From Lachnospiraceae bacterium (GTDB taxonomy: Bacteria; Bacillota; Clostridia; Lachnospirales; Lachnospiraceae): DNA of 9,671 bases. The position numbers and the translations under genes were made by a program. Within the stretch, counting starts at the first letter, position 1; each line of letters starts with the position of its first letter. This document shows, one piece after another, positions 1-6,373 of this stretch. The stretch lies in NCBI GenBank assembly GCA_024691145.1, contig JAILNW010000189.1, forward strand, positions 1 through 9,671. The letters are read 5' to 3'. The notes under the pieces are model-generated. The model was not told where the DNA came from and searched no databases. It was given only the letters and a program-made list of their open reading frames with translations.

Positions 1-411
1 TATAATAATAATCTGTATAAAAATTGGCGAGGTTTTGTGTTTGATTCTAATCCGTATTATTGGATAGATAAGGGAAATCCAATGACTGCAAATATTCGGC
101 TAAATGATGTGAACGAAAAAATAATTAATTTGATTTATGCAATAAATGGAGAGTTTACACCATCAAGCAAATATAGATATTTTTATTTGTTTAAACAAGA
201 TTGGCTTCCTGAAGATTTTGTTTCAAAAATAGAAAAAATATACTGTTTTGATAATTTTTCTGAAGAAAAATTTCATGAGAGATTTGGTGTGTATAATCAA
301 ATATTAGATGAATGTATAGAAAGATGTGATGAATTAAATTTATTACCTGAAAATATTGAAGATTATTATTCTGAAAATTTCTCAAGATTTAATGATAATA
401 ACTTAGAGTAA
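1..411 (+). CDS. C-terminal part of a hypothetical protein, possibly nucleotidyltransferase-like
   Basis: The reading frame is open to the left edge, so this is the 3' end of a gene that starts outside the window. A GTG at 37 could start it, but no Shine-Dalgarno site precedes that codon and the codons before it are still in frame. The visible 136 residues are acidic and aromatic-rich and look wholly helical, with no signal peptide or membrane segment. A segment reading INGEFTPSSKYRYFYLF, followed by WLPEDF, resembles the helical C-terminal part of nucleotidyltransferases of the DUF4037 type. I hold that match loosely and assign no function. Hand-counted 60-base rows inside it (181-240 and 241-300) contain 13 and 15 G+C, about 22-25%, lower than the genes to the right. 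That may point to a separate origin. It ends just before a hairpin shared with the convergent neighbour. Confidence 0.6.
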   Translation, partial: YNNNLYKNWRGFVFDSNPYYWIDKGNPMTANIRLNDVNEKIINLIYAINGEFTPSSKYRYFYLFKQDWLPEDFVSKIEKIYCFDNFSEEKFHERFGVYNQILDECIERCDELNLLPENIEDYYSENFSRFNDNNLE

Positions 412-451
412 AAAGGTTATTTTGGTTGATGATAAGATTATAAATATTGAA

Positions 452-487
452 AAGAGAGCTGTGATTAATATTATTCACAGCTCTTTT
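452..487. terminator. Bidirectional intrinsic terminator between convergent genes
   Basis: A 10-bp perfect stem pairs 455-464 (agagctgtga) with 475-484 (tcacagctct) around a 10-nt loop. It extends by a G-T and two A-T pairs to 452/487. On the plus strand the right arm runs into tttt and A+T-rich sequence. On the minus strand the other arm ends in ctctctttt. It sits between the stop codons of two converging genes, so it probably terminates both. Confidence 0.75.
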
Positions 488-504
488 ATATAGTATTCTT
501 AAAA

Positions 505-1092
505 TCAGTCTTTATTAAGTTTTGCAACAACGTTGTCAATTGAAGACTTGAACTCTTCGATAGATGAATTCTTGAAGATAATAATATCATCTACGCATTC
601 AGGGTCGTCAATTTCCTTAGGACGTTCGAAGTTGCAGCCAGCGATATACTCATCCCAGTGGCTGAGTTTCCAGCTGTCTCTGTCGGAGTTACGGTCTATC
701 ATTCTCTGGTGGCAGACTTCTACTGATGTCTCAACCCAGATGATAACAAGTTCCGCACCTTTCTCCTTAAGTTTTGTCTTAAGATCCTTCATATACTTCT
801 TATCACGAAGTTCTCTTGTAAATGGAGCATTGATAAGTACTTTGCTGTCATAGTCAAGAGCCTCTAAAGCAAGGTCAACTATAACATCATACTCATAATT
901 ACGGATATTCTCTTCAAAGAAATCCGAGCTTCTGTTATACTCTTCATTAGCAACTTTAAAAATTTGTTTTGACAGACCAATAAGAGTATCCTTATCAAGA
1001 TATACGATATGGTCTAAAGCTTTTGAAATCTCTTTTGATACAAACGTTTTACCACAAGCTGGTGGAGACGTTACTAATATCAACTTCTTCAA
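505..1092 (-). CDS. P-loop (AAA_33-like) small-molecule kinase / ATPase
   Basis: This is a cytosolic protein of about 195 residues with a nucleotide-kinase fold signature. In the longest reading (from GTG at 1101) the Walker A variant PPACGKT lies at residues 13-19. It is preceded by the hydrophobic strand KKLILVTS and followed by LDKD near residue 36. The arginine-rich stretch HQRMIDRNSDRDSWK resembles the lid of small kinases. PP-A-x-GK[ST] P-loops are typical of AAA_33/zeta-toxin-like kinases, but the substrate cannot be told from sequence. The GTG at 1101 lies only 2 nt from the GAGAGG site at 1104-1109. I therefore prefer the TTG at 1090-1092, which lies 11 nt away and gives the family-like start MKKLILVTSPP. 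No toxin-antitoxin partner is adjacent. It is divergent from nrdD and convergent with the gene at the left edge, so it is probably monocistronic. Confidence 0.75.
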   Translation of the reverse strand: MKKLILVTSPPACGKTFVSKEISKALDHIVYLDKDTLIGLSKQIFKVANEEYNRSSDFFEENIRNYEYDVIVDLALEALDYDSKVLINAPFTRELRDKKYMKDLKTKLKEKGAELVIIWVETSVEVCHQRMIDRNSDRDSWKLSHWDEYIAGCNFERPKEIDDPECVDDIIIFKNSSIEEFKSSIDNVVAKLNKD

Positions 1093-1251
1093 AATAAACA
1101 CATCCTCTCAAAAAATAACTATATATTAATTTTAATTATTTACCGATAATTTTTGTAAATTGTAATTATCAGATTTGTCTAAAAATTCCATTTTAAATCC
1201 CACAAACATATATTTTTTAATTGTATAATGGATTTTTTCACTCTGTTATTT

Positions 1252-1280
1252 ATTATACCATAAATAAAAAATTTTGCACA
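1252..1280 (-). promoter_or_regulatory. Probable minus-strand promoter of the P-loop kinase gene
   Basis: Read on the minus strand, a consensus TATAAT occupies 1257-1252. About 18 bp upstream is a poor -35 candidate (tgtgca, 1280-1275). It would leave a 5' leader of about 150 nt, which contains a weak hairpin pairing 1145-1151 with 1164-1170. The -10 is perfect, but the region is so A+T-rich that chance matches are expected. Confidence 0.35.
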
Positions 1281-1341
1281 TACTTTTTTTTAAAAAGTCC
1301 TTTATTTATGCAATTTCCAAAGATTTCCACAAATGCTATTT

Positions 1342-1357
1342 GTACTATATGTATGGT
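1342..1357 (+). promoter_or_regulatory. NrdR box 1 (distal)
   Basis: The sequence gtactatatgtatggt matches 11 of 16 positions of the palindromic NrdR consensus acacWatataTWgtgt as I recall it, including the whole central actatat core. It lies exactly 31 bp upstream of a second, better match. That is the three-helical-turn spacing known for paired NrdR operators at ribonucleotide reductase genes. The match alone is modest; the pairing and the location upstream of nrdD carry the call. Confidence 0.6.
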
Positions 1358-1372
1358 TTTGAACGAAATAAA

Positions 1373-1388
1373 ACACAATATTTAGTAG
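1373..1388 (+). promoter_or_regulatory. NrdR box 2 (proximal, overlapping -35)
   Basis: The sequence acacaatatttagtag matches 13 of 16 positions of the recalled NrdR consensus, counting W positions as matches. Its right end overlaps the -35 hexamer at 1386-1391, so a bound NrdR oligomer would block RNA polymerase. With box 1 it forms a tandem operator (15-bp gap, 31 bp start to start). NrdR is the ATP-cone repressor that senses dATP/ATP and controls ribonucleotide reductase genes. The nrdR gene itself is not in this window. Confidence 0.7.
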
Positions 1389-1414
1389 ACAAATACAAAA
1401 TATGGTGTTATAAT
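1386..1414 (+). promoter_or_regulatory. nrdD promoter with extended -10
   Basis: TAGACA (1386-1391) is separated by exactly 17 bp from a perfect TATAAT (1409-1414), which carries the extended -10 TG at 1406-1407. Transcription should begin near 1420. That leaves an untranslated leader of about 160 nt before nrdD. The -35 overlaps the proximal NrdR box, which fits repression when dNTPs are sufficient. Confidence 0.8.
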
Positions 1415-1420
1415 ATTAAC

Positions 1421-1580
1421 ATAAATAAATGTTGCTGTTAACATAAAAAATGTAATGCAACAGTTAAATCGGTTTTCGATTTATATTTGTGTGTCACTTC
1501 ACATAGTTATGGCTTTCCCCCCAAGGGCAAAACATTTACCCCTATGTTGTAGTGGCGATAAGATTGGAGGATAATATAAA
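1421..1580 (+). promoter_or_regulatory. Structured 5' leader of nrdD (candidate cis-regulatory RNA)
   Basis: Three stem domains can be drawn by hand. (1) 1430-1435 pairs with 1457-1462 (tgttgc/gcaaca), with an inner acat/atgt at 1441-1444/1450-1453. (2) A perfect 7-bp hairpin pairs 1465-1471 with 1477-1483 around a 5-nt loop. (3) A long closing stem pairs 1495-1506 with 1542-1554 (11 Watson-Crick pairs, one mismatch, one bulge), extendable by three pairs to 1492/1557. The closed region contains a C6 run and GGG at 1525-1527. The GGG can pair either backwards with CCC 1517-1519 or forwards with CCC 1539-1541, plus aaa/ttt, and these are mutually exclusive. The closing stem ends 8 nt before the GGAGG ribosome site at 1566-1570. 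I cannot match it to a riboswitch class I know. The pairings are seen in sequence; any switching role is inferred. Confidence 0.45.
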
Positions 1581-1581
1581 G

Positions 1582-3708
1582 ATGAAAGTAATCAAACGTG
1601 ATGGTAGTACAGTGCTGTATGACAGAAGCAAGATTGTTACTGCAATTCAGAAGGCAAATGCTGAAGTTGAAGCATGCGAGAAAATTGATGATGAGAGTAT
1701 TGAGGGTATAGTTAATGCAATTGAAGAGAAGAATCGTTCAAGAATGCTTGTAGAGGACATTCAGGATATTATTGAGCAGAAACTTATGGATGAGAAGAAG
1801 TTCGTTCTTGCAAAGACATACATTATTTACAGATATTCAAGAGAACTTGTGCGTAAGGCCAACACAACTGATGATTCTATTTTAAGTCTTATTAAGAATA
1901 GTAATAAAGATGTTATGGAAGAGAATTCCAATAAGAATGCAATCTGTGCATCTACACAGAGAGATCTTATTGCGGGAGAGGTTTCTAAGGATCTTACCAA
2001 GAGAGTGTTACTCCCAGAGAAGATAAGCAAGGCACATGAAGAAGGAGCTATTCATTTTCATGATGCAGATTATTTTTTGCAGCCTATATTTAATTGTTGC
2101 TTAATTAATATCAGCGATATGCTTGAGAATGGAACGGTTATGAATGGAAAGCTTATTGAAAGCCCTAAGAGTTTCCAGGTTGCATGTACTGTTGTTACAC
2201 AGATTATTGCAGCGGTAGCAAGCAGCCAGTACGGCGGACAGTCTGTAGATATTAAGCATCTTGGTAAATATCTTAGAAAGTCATATGACAAGTATAAACG
2301 TCAGATGACAGCAAAGTATGCTGGCAAGGTGCCAGATGATATCATTGAGAGCATGGTTAATGACCGCTTAAGAGATGAGTTAAAGTCTGGTGTACAGACA
2401 ATTCAGTATCAGATAAATACACTTATGACTACTAACGGACAGTCTCCATTTGTAACATTATTCCTTAACCTTGAGAAGGATGATGAGTACATTGAAGAGA
2501 ATGCCATGATTATAGAAGAGATATTAAGACAGAGATATGAAGGCATCAAGAATGAAAAGGGTGTTTATGTAACACCAGCTTTCCCTAAGTTAGTATATGT
2601 ACTTGATGAACATAACTGCTTAAAGGGCGGAAAGTATGATTACATTACAAAGATGGCTGTTAAGTGTTCAGCTAAGAGACTTTATCCTGATTATATATCA
2701 GCAAAGAAGATGAGAGAAAACTACGAAGGCAATGTATTCTCACCTATGGGATGCAGAAGTTTCTTATCACCTTGGAAGGATGAGAATGGCAATTATAAGT
2801 TTGAAGGAAGATTTAACCAGGGTGTTGTAAGTCTTAACCTTCCACAGATTGGTATTCTTGCCAAGGGGGACGAAGAAAAGTTCTGGGAGATCATGGAAGA
2901 GAGACTTCAGCTTTGTTTCGAAGCTCTTATGTGCAGACATAACGCACTTATGGGAATCAAATCAGACGTAAGCCCTGTTCACTGGCAGTATGGAGCTCTT
3001 GCAAGACTTGATAAGGGAGAGACTATAGATAAGTTATTATTTGGCGGATATAGTTCAATTTCCCTTGGATATATAGGACTTTATGAAGTTACAAAGCTTA
3101 TGAAGGGCTGCAGCCACACAGAAGAAGAAGGCAAGGACTTTGCTTTAAGAGTTATGCAGAAACTTCGTGATACAACAGACAGATGGAGAAAAGAAACTAA
3201 TATAGGCTTTGCATTATACGGAACACCAGCAGAGTCACTTTGCTACCGTTTTGCAAGAATTGATAAAGAGAGATTTGGTACTATTCCTGATGTTACAGAT
3301 AAGGGATATTATACAAACTCATATCATGTTGATGTAAGAGAGAAGATAGATGCATTTGACAAGTTCAAGTTTGAGAGCCAGTTCCAGAAGATTTCTTCCG
3401 GCGGTGCTATATCATACGTTGAGATACCTAACATGAGACATAATCTTGAAGCACTTGAAAGTATTGTTAAGTTTATCTATGACAATATTCAGTATGCAGA
3501 GTTTAATACAAAGTCTGACTATTGTCATGTATGCGGATATGACGGAGAGATTATTATTAATGATGATAATGAATGGGAGTGCCCGAACTGTGGCAATAAG
3601 GATCATGCCAAGATGAATGTTACAAGAAGAACATGCGGATACCTTGGTGAGAATTTCTGGAATGTTGGAAAGACTAAAGAGATAAAGGCCAGAGTGCTTC
3701 ATATCTAA
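1582..3708 (+). CDS. nrdD: Anaerobic (class III) ribonucleoside-triphosphate reductase
   Basis: This cytosolic glycyl-radical enzyme reduces ribonucleoside triphosphates to dNTPs without oxygen. Of its 708 residues, the N-terminal 90 or so form an ATP-cone allosteric domain (start MKVIKRDGSTVLYDRSKI). The central catalytic barrel carries NTLMTTNGQSPFVT and the candidate active-site cysteines Cys172/173 (FNCCLINI) and Cys391 (MGCRSFLSPW). The C-terminal zinc site is Cys648/Cys651 (CHVC) with Cys667/Cys670 (CPNC). The radical loop RTCGYL has its glycine at residue 686, 23 residues from the end counting the glycine, as usual for the family. I chose ATG at 1582 because GGAGG (1566-1570) lies 11 nt upstream and the ATP cone starts there. 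An in-frame GTG at 1552 would lie inside the leader stem and precede that ribosome site. Transcription is probably repressed by NrdR, and the leader RNA may add another layer. Its activase gene nrdG follows. Confidence 0.97.
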   Translation: MKVIKRDGSTVLYDRSKIVTAIQKANAEVEACEKIDDESIEGIVNAIEEKNRSRMLVEDIQDIIEQKLMDEKKFVLAKTYIIYRYSRELVRKANTTDDSILSLIKNSNKDVMEENSNKNAICASTQRDLIAGEVSKDLTKRVLLPEKISKAHEEGAIHFHDADYFLQPIFNCCLINISDMLENGTVMNGKLIESPKSFQVACTVVTQIIAAVASSQYGGQSVDIKHLGKYLRKSYDKYKRQMTAKYAGKVPDDIIESMVNDRLRDELKSGVQTIQYQINTLMTTNGQSPFVTLFLNLEKDDEYIEENAMIIEEILRQRYEGIKNEKGVYVTPAFPKLVYVLDEHNCLKGGKYDYITKMAVKCSAKRLYPDYISAKKMRENYEGNVFSPMGCRSFLSPWKDENGNYKFEGRFNQGVVSLNLPQIGILAKGDEEKFWEIMEERLQLCFEALMCRHNALMGIKSDVSPVHWQYGALARLDKGETIDKLLFGGYSSISLGYIGLYEVTKLMKGCSHTEEEGKDFALRVMQKLRDTTDRWRKETNIGFALYGTPAESLCYRFARIDKERFGTIPDVTDKGYYTNSYHVDVREKIDAFDKFKFESQFQKISSGGAISYVEIPNMRHNLEALESIVKFIYDNIQYAEFNTKSDYCHVCGYDGEIIINDDNEWECPNCGNKDHAKMNVTRRTCGYLGENFWNVGKTKEIKARVLHI

Positions 3709-3743
3709 TAGTTATTGAGATTGAATTATATGTAGATTAAGAG

Positions 3744-3790
3744 AGGGTAGCTGTTCCTGATATTTTGTATCAGGAAGGTACCCTTTTTTA
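3744..3790 (+). terminator. Intrinsic terminator / attenuator between nrdD and nrdG
   Basis: The outer stem agggta (3744-3749) pairs with taccct (3779-3784). The inner 9-bp stem ttcctgata (3754-3762) pairs with tatcaggaa (3768-3776) around a ttttg loop, with a small asymmetric internal loop between the two. It runs directly into six T residues (3784-3789). Structurally this is a full rho-independent terminator, placed 20 bp before the nrdG start with no convincing promoter in between. It probably lowers nrdG and downstream expression relative to nrdD by partial read-through. Confidence 0.8.
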
Positions 3791-3809
3791 ATGACAAGGA
3801 GAGAGATAC

Positions 3810-4343
3810 ATGAACTATGCAGATATTAAACAATATGATGTTGCAAATGGACCAGGAGTAAGGATTTCGTTGTTTGTAAGCGGATGCACACATCATTGTA
3901 AAGGGTGTTTTAATGAGGTTGCCTGGGATTTTAATTATGGCAAGCCATTTACAGATGAAACAATTGATGTTATAATAGGTTATCTTAAAGAAGACTTTAT
4001 ATCAGGACTAACAATACTTGGTGGTGAACCATTTGAACCACAGAACCAGAAGGGAATTCTTCCTCTTATAAAGAGATATAAGGAGGAACTTCCAGAGAAG
4101 GATTTGTGGATATTTTCAGGATATGATTTTGAAAAGAATATAATGGGGCACATGTATGAACATGTTCCTGAAACTAAGGAAATTCTTAAATATACCGATG
4201 TAATAGTAGATGGGGAGTTTGTTGAAGAACTTAAGACTGTGGCACTTAGATTTAAAGGTTCCTCTAATCAGAGAACCATACTGGTTAAAGAAACAATGGA
4301 ACAGGGAAAACTGGTGTTATGGGACGACAGAATTAAAAAATAG
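3810..4343 (+). CDS. nrdG: Anaerobic ribonucleotide reductase activating protein (radical SAM)
   Basis: This 177-residue radical-SAM enzyme uses reductively cleaved S-adenosylmethionine to put the glycyl radical on NrdD. The [4Fe-4S] motif CX3CX2C is at Cys26, Cys30 and Cys33 (CTHHCKGC), and the SAM-binding GGEP motif follows in ILGGEPFEPQ. The start YADIKQYDVANGPGVR is typical of the family, and so is the short length compared with other radical-SAM proteins. ATG at 3810 is supported by AAGGAG (3796-3801) 8 nt upstream. It lies behind a terminator-like hairpin after nrdD and 15 bp ahead of a GH13 glycosidase gene. It is therefore probably transcribed by read-through from the nrdD promoter and co-transcribed with the glycosidase. 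Confidence 0.96.
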   Translation: MNYADIKQYDVANGPGVRISLFVSGCTHHCKGCFNEVAWDFNYGKPFTDETIDVIIGYLKEDFISGLTILGGEPFEPQNQKGILPLIKRYKEELPEKDLWIFSGYDFEKNIMGHMYEHVPETKEILKYTDVIVDGEFVEELKTVALRFKGSSNQRTILVKETMEQGKLVLWDDRIKK

Positions 4344-4358
4344 AAAGGTAATAATACG

Positions 4359-6257
4359 ATGGAAAAATGGCTAGAAAGTGTATATTCTGATGGTACTAGA
4401 TATTTTGTCAGTAATCCCTATCCTTCAGTAGGCGATACTATTGAATTTAAAATAAGATTTTATAAGGATTCTCCTGTAAGGGCGGTGTTTTTGAGAACCA
4501 AGGAATTTGGAACAGAACATTTGTACCCTATGCAGGAGGGAGAAGTTGAAAGTGAACTGGTCTATTATACCTGCAAAGCTGAGATAAAGCAGGAAATGTT
4601 CTGTTATCATTTTTACATAGTAACAGATGAGGAGATATATTATTATAATCAATATGAGATTACTTCCGAAAAACCAGAAGAGATGTATGATTTTAAGATA
4701 CTTTGTGGTATAAAGTATCCTCACTGGGTTAAGGAAAGTGTATTTTATCAGATATTTCCAGAGAGATTTTGTAATGGAGACCCTTCATTAGATGTAAAGG
4801 ATAATGAATATACATTTGATAACCATTCTACAATTAATATAAAGGACTGGAACAGTGAACCTCTTTCGTATAAGCAGGGACACTGCCTTGATTTTTATGG
4901 AGGAGATCTGATTGGAATAAAAGAAAAGATTCCATATCTTAAAAAGCTTGGTATAACAGCGGTATATATTAATCCGGTTTTTTATGCTGCAACTATACAT
5001 AAGTATGACTGTGTGGATTATACGATGGTTGATCCTCATTTTGGAGGAGATAAGGCTTTAAGTGAACTGTGCCAGGAACTTCATAAAAATGATATAAAGA
5101 TTATGCTTGATATTTCGATTAACCATACGGGAATTGCCCATAAGTGGTTTAATAAAGATAATACATTTTTTGACCAAAGTGTGGGTGCCTATAATAATTC
5201 TGAAAGCGAAGAAAGGGAATATTATACTTTCCATGAGGATAATAAGTTTGACTGCTGGTATAACGTAAGAACACTTCCGCAGTTAAATTATGATTCGGAG
5301 AAACTTCGTAATAAGATTTACAGAGACAGCGATTCTATATTGAAAAAATGGCTTAAGGCTCCATATAATATAGATGGCTGGAGATTTGATGTTGCCGAAG
5401 TAATGGCCAGAAAGGCGGATAACAGATATCACCATGATTTGTGGAGAGAGATTTATGATGAGATTAAATCTGTAAATGATAATATGTTTGTGCTTGGTGA
5501 AGGCTGGGAAGACTGTAGTGAATTTTTAAATAATAATGAATGGGACAGTGTAATGAATTATTATGGTTTCACAAGACCTGTAAGGCAGTTTGTGGGGGAA
5601 AATGACCTGATGGGTATGCACCATAAATTACTTCAGGAAGTGAATAAAAGACATACAGCAAAGCAGTTATCCACAAAGATTAGAAGATATATGGCAAAGT
5701 TACCTACTGCAGTAATTCAGAACCAGTTTAATCTTATAGACAGCCATGATACACCAAGACTTCATAATGATAAGGATATTTCCTGGGATGATTACAGGGC
5801 TGCAGTTATTATGCAGTTTACAATGCCTGGAACACCAAGTATTTATTATGGTGATGAACTTGAGATTAATGGCAGAATTACAGATATGGAAGGCTGCCGA
5901 TATCCTATGGAGTGGTATAAGGAAGCTGATTGTGATAATAATAAATATTATCAACTTTACCAGAAACTTACAGATTTAAAAAAGAAGATAGAAGCTTTTC
6001 AATTTGGAAGTTTTAAGGTGCTTTATGATGATTATTATATATTTGCTTTTGCAAGATTTACTCATGATGAATTATGGATTACTATTGCTTCCATGGATGA
6101 CGAGGAAAGAAATATAGAGATACCACTTGCTATATTCGGAAAGAATCATTATTCCTGCAAGGAAGATATATTTGGAACACCTATTGATTACTATGTTGAT
6201 AATTGCGTCATACATTTGAAAGTTAGTCCACACAAAACATATTTATTAGGTGTATAG
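4359..6257 (+). CDS. GH13 alpha-glycosidase (neopullulanase / cyclomaltodextrinase type)
   Basis: This is a 632-residue intracellular enzyme (no signal peptide or anchor) that should hydrolyse alpha-1,4 and possibly alpha-1,6 links in maltodextrins. Residues 1 to about 120 look like the beta-rich CBM34-type N domain. The (beta/alpha)8 barrel starts at VFYQIFPERF. Conserved regions are visible in order: DISINH (251-256), LPQLN (the region-V equivalent), GWRFDV with nucleophile Asp344, LGEGW with acid/base Glu381, and DSHDTPR with Asp464. A C-terminal beta domain follows. The triad and the CBM34 domain favour GH13 subfamily 20 (neopullulanase, maltogenic amylase, cyclomaltodextrinase). The glycine after Glu381 is less usual than the Ile/Val of GEIW. 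ATG at 4359 has GAAAGG 10 nt upstream, and the gene is 15 bp from nrdG. No terminator is visible after it. The exact substrate cannot be decided from sequence. Confidence 0.9.
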   Translation: MEKWLESVYSDGTRYFVSNPYPSVGDTIEFKIRFYKDSPVRAVFLRTKEFGTEHLYPMQEGEVESELVYYTCKAEIKQEMFCYHFYIVTDEEIYYYNQYEITSEKPEEMYDFKILCGIKYPHWVKESVFYQIFPERFCNGDPSLDVKDNEYTFDNHSTINIKDWNSEPLSYKQGHCLDFYGGDLIGIKEKIPYLKKLGITAVYINPVFYAATIHKYDCVDYTMVDPHFGGDKALSELCQELHKNDIKIMLDISINHTGIAHKWFNKDNTFFDQSVGAYNNSESEEREYYTFHEDNKFDCWYNVRTLPQLNYDSEKLRNKIYRDSDSILKKWLKAPYNIDGWRFDVAEVMARKADNRYHHDLWREIYDEIKSVNDNMFVLGEGWEDCSEFLNNNEWDSVMNYYGFTRPVRQFVGENDLMGMHHKLLQEVNKRHTAKQLSTKIRRYMAKLPTAVIQNQFNLIDSHDTPRLHNDKDISWDDYRAAVIMQFTMPGTPSIYYGDELEINGRITDMEGCRYPMEWYKEADCDNNKYYQLYQKLTDLKKKIEAFQFGSFKVLYDDYYIFAFARFTHDELWITIASMDDEERNIEIPLAIFGKNHYSCKEDIFGTPIDYYVDNCVIHLKVSPHKTYLLGV

Positions 6258-6277
6258 AATAGTAATAAAAATTTAAT

Positions 6278-6305
6278 TTGTTTTATATAATTTTCATGTT
6301 ATAAT
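6278..6305 (+). promoter_or_regulatory. Promoter of the rfbFGH operon
   Basis: A perfect TATAAT (6300-6305) carries an extended -10 TG at 6297-6298. A weak -35 candidate TTGTTT (6278-6283) lies 16 bp upstream. It occupies the 116-bp gap after the glycosidase and gives a leader of about 60 nt. It makes rfbFGH a separate transcription unit, although no terminator blocks read-through from upstream. Confidence 0.65.
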
Positions 6306-6329
6306 AAAAAAGATGGGTTAATTAATTAG

Positions 6330-6363
6330 AAAGGAGAAGTCACTTTTATTAAAGTGGCAAGGG
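6330..6363 (+). promoter_or_regulatory. rfbF leader: two Shine-Dalgarno sites split by a hairpin
   Basis: A strong AAAGGAG (6330-6336) is followed at once by an 8-bp hairpin pairing 6339-6346 (gtcacttt) with 6351-6358 (aaagtggc) around a tatt loop. A second, weaker AAGGG follows at 6359-6363, 10 nt before the rfbF ATG at 6374. The strong site is 37 nt from the start codon, too far to act directly unless the hairpin is folded or another start is used. The lower pairs of the hairpin abut the weaker site. Confidence 0.5.
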
Positions 6364-6373
6364 TTATAGTAAT

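Noticed and set aside
533..853. An open frame on the plus strand of about 100 codons, opposite the P-loop kinase gene.
   Set aside because: No ribosome site and no recognisable motif; it mirrors the codon pattern of the real minus-strand gene. Similar antisense frames opposite nrdD, the glycosidase and the rfb genes were dismissed for the same reason.
505..1092. Zeta-toxin of a toxin-antitoxin pair.
   Set aside because: The P-loop type is similar, but no small antitoxin gene flanks it. It stands alone between a convergent and a divergent neighbour.
1224..1229. A plus-strand TATAAT that could be another promoter for nrdD.
   Set aside because: No -35-like hexamer lies 16-18 bp upstream, and it is about 350 bp from the gene in very A+T-rich DNA. 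The promoter at 1386-1414 is far better.
1492..1557. A cobalamin, c-di-GMP or purine riboswitch in the nrdD leader, suggested by the agtggc and gggcaaaac pieces.
   Set aside because: The short matches lack the surrounding conserved boxes and junction layout of those classes, so no known class is assigned.
1552..1581. A longer NrdD start at GTG 1552, adding ten residues.
   Set aside because: It has no ribosome site of its own, lies within the leader stem, and precedes the GGAGG that serves ATG 1582. The ATP cone begins naturally at 1582.
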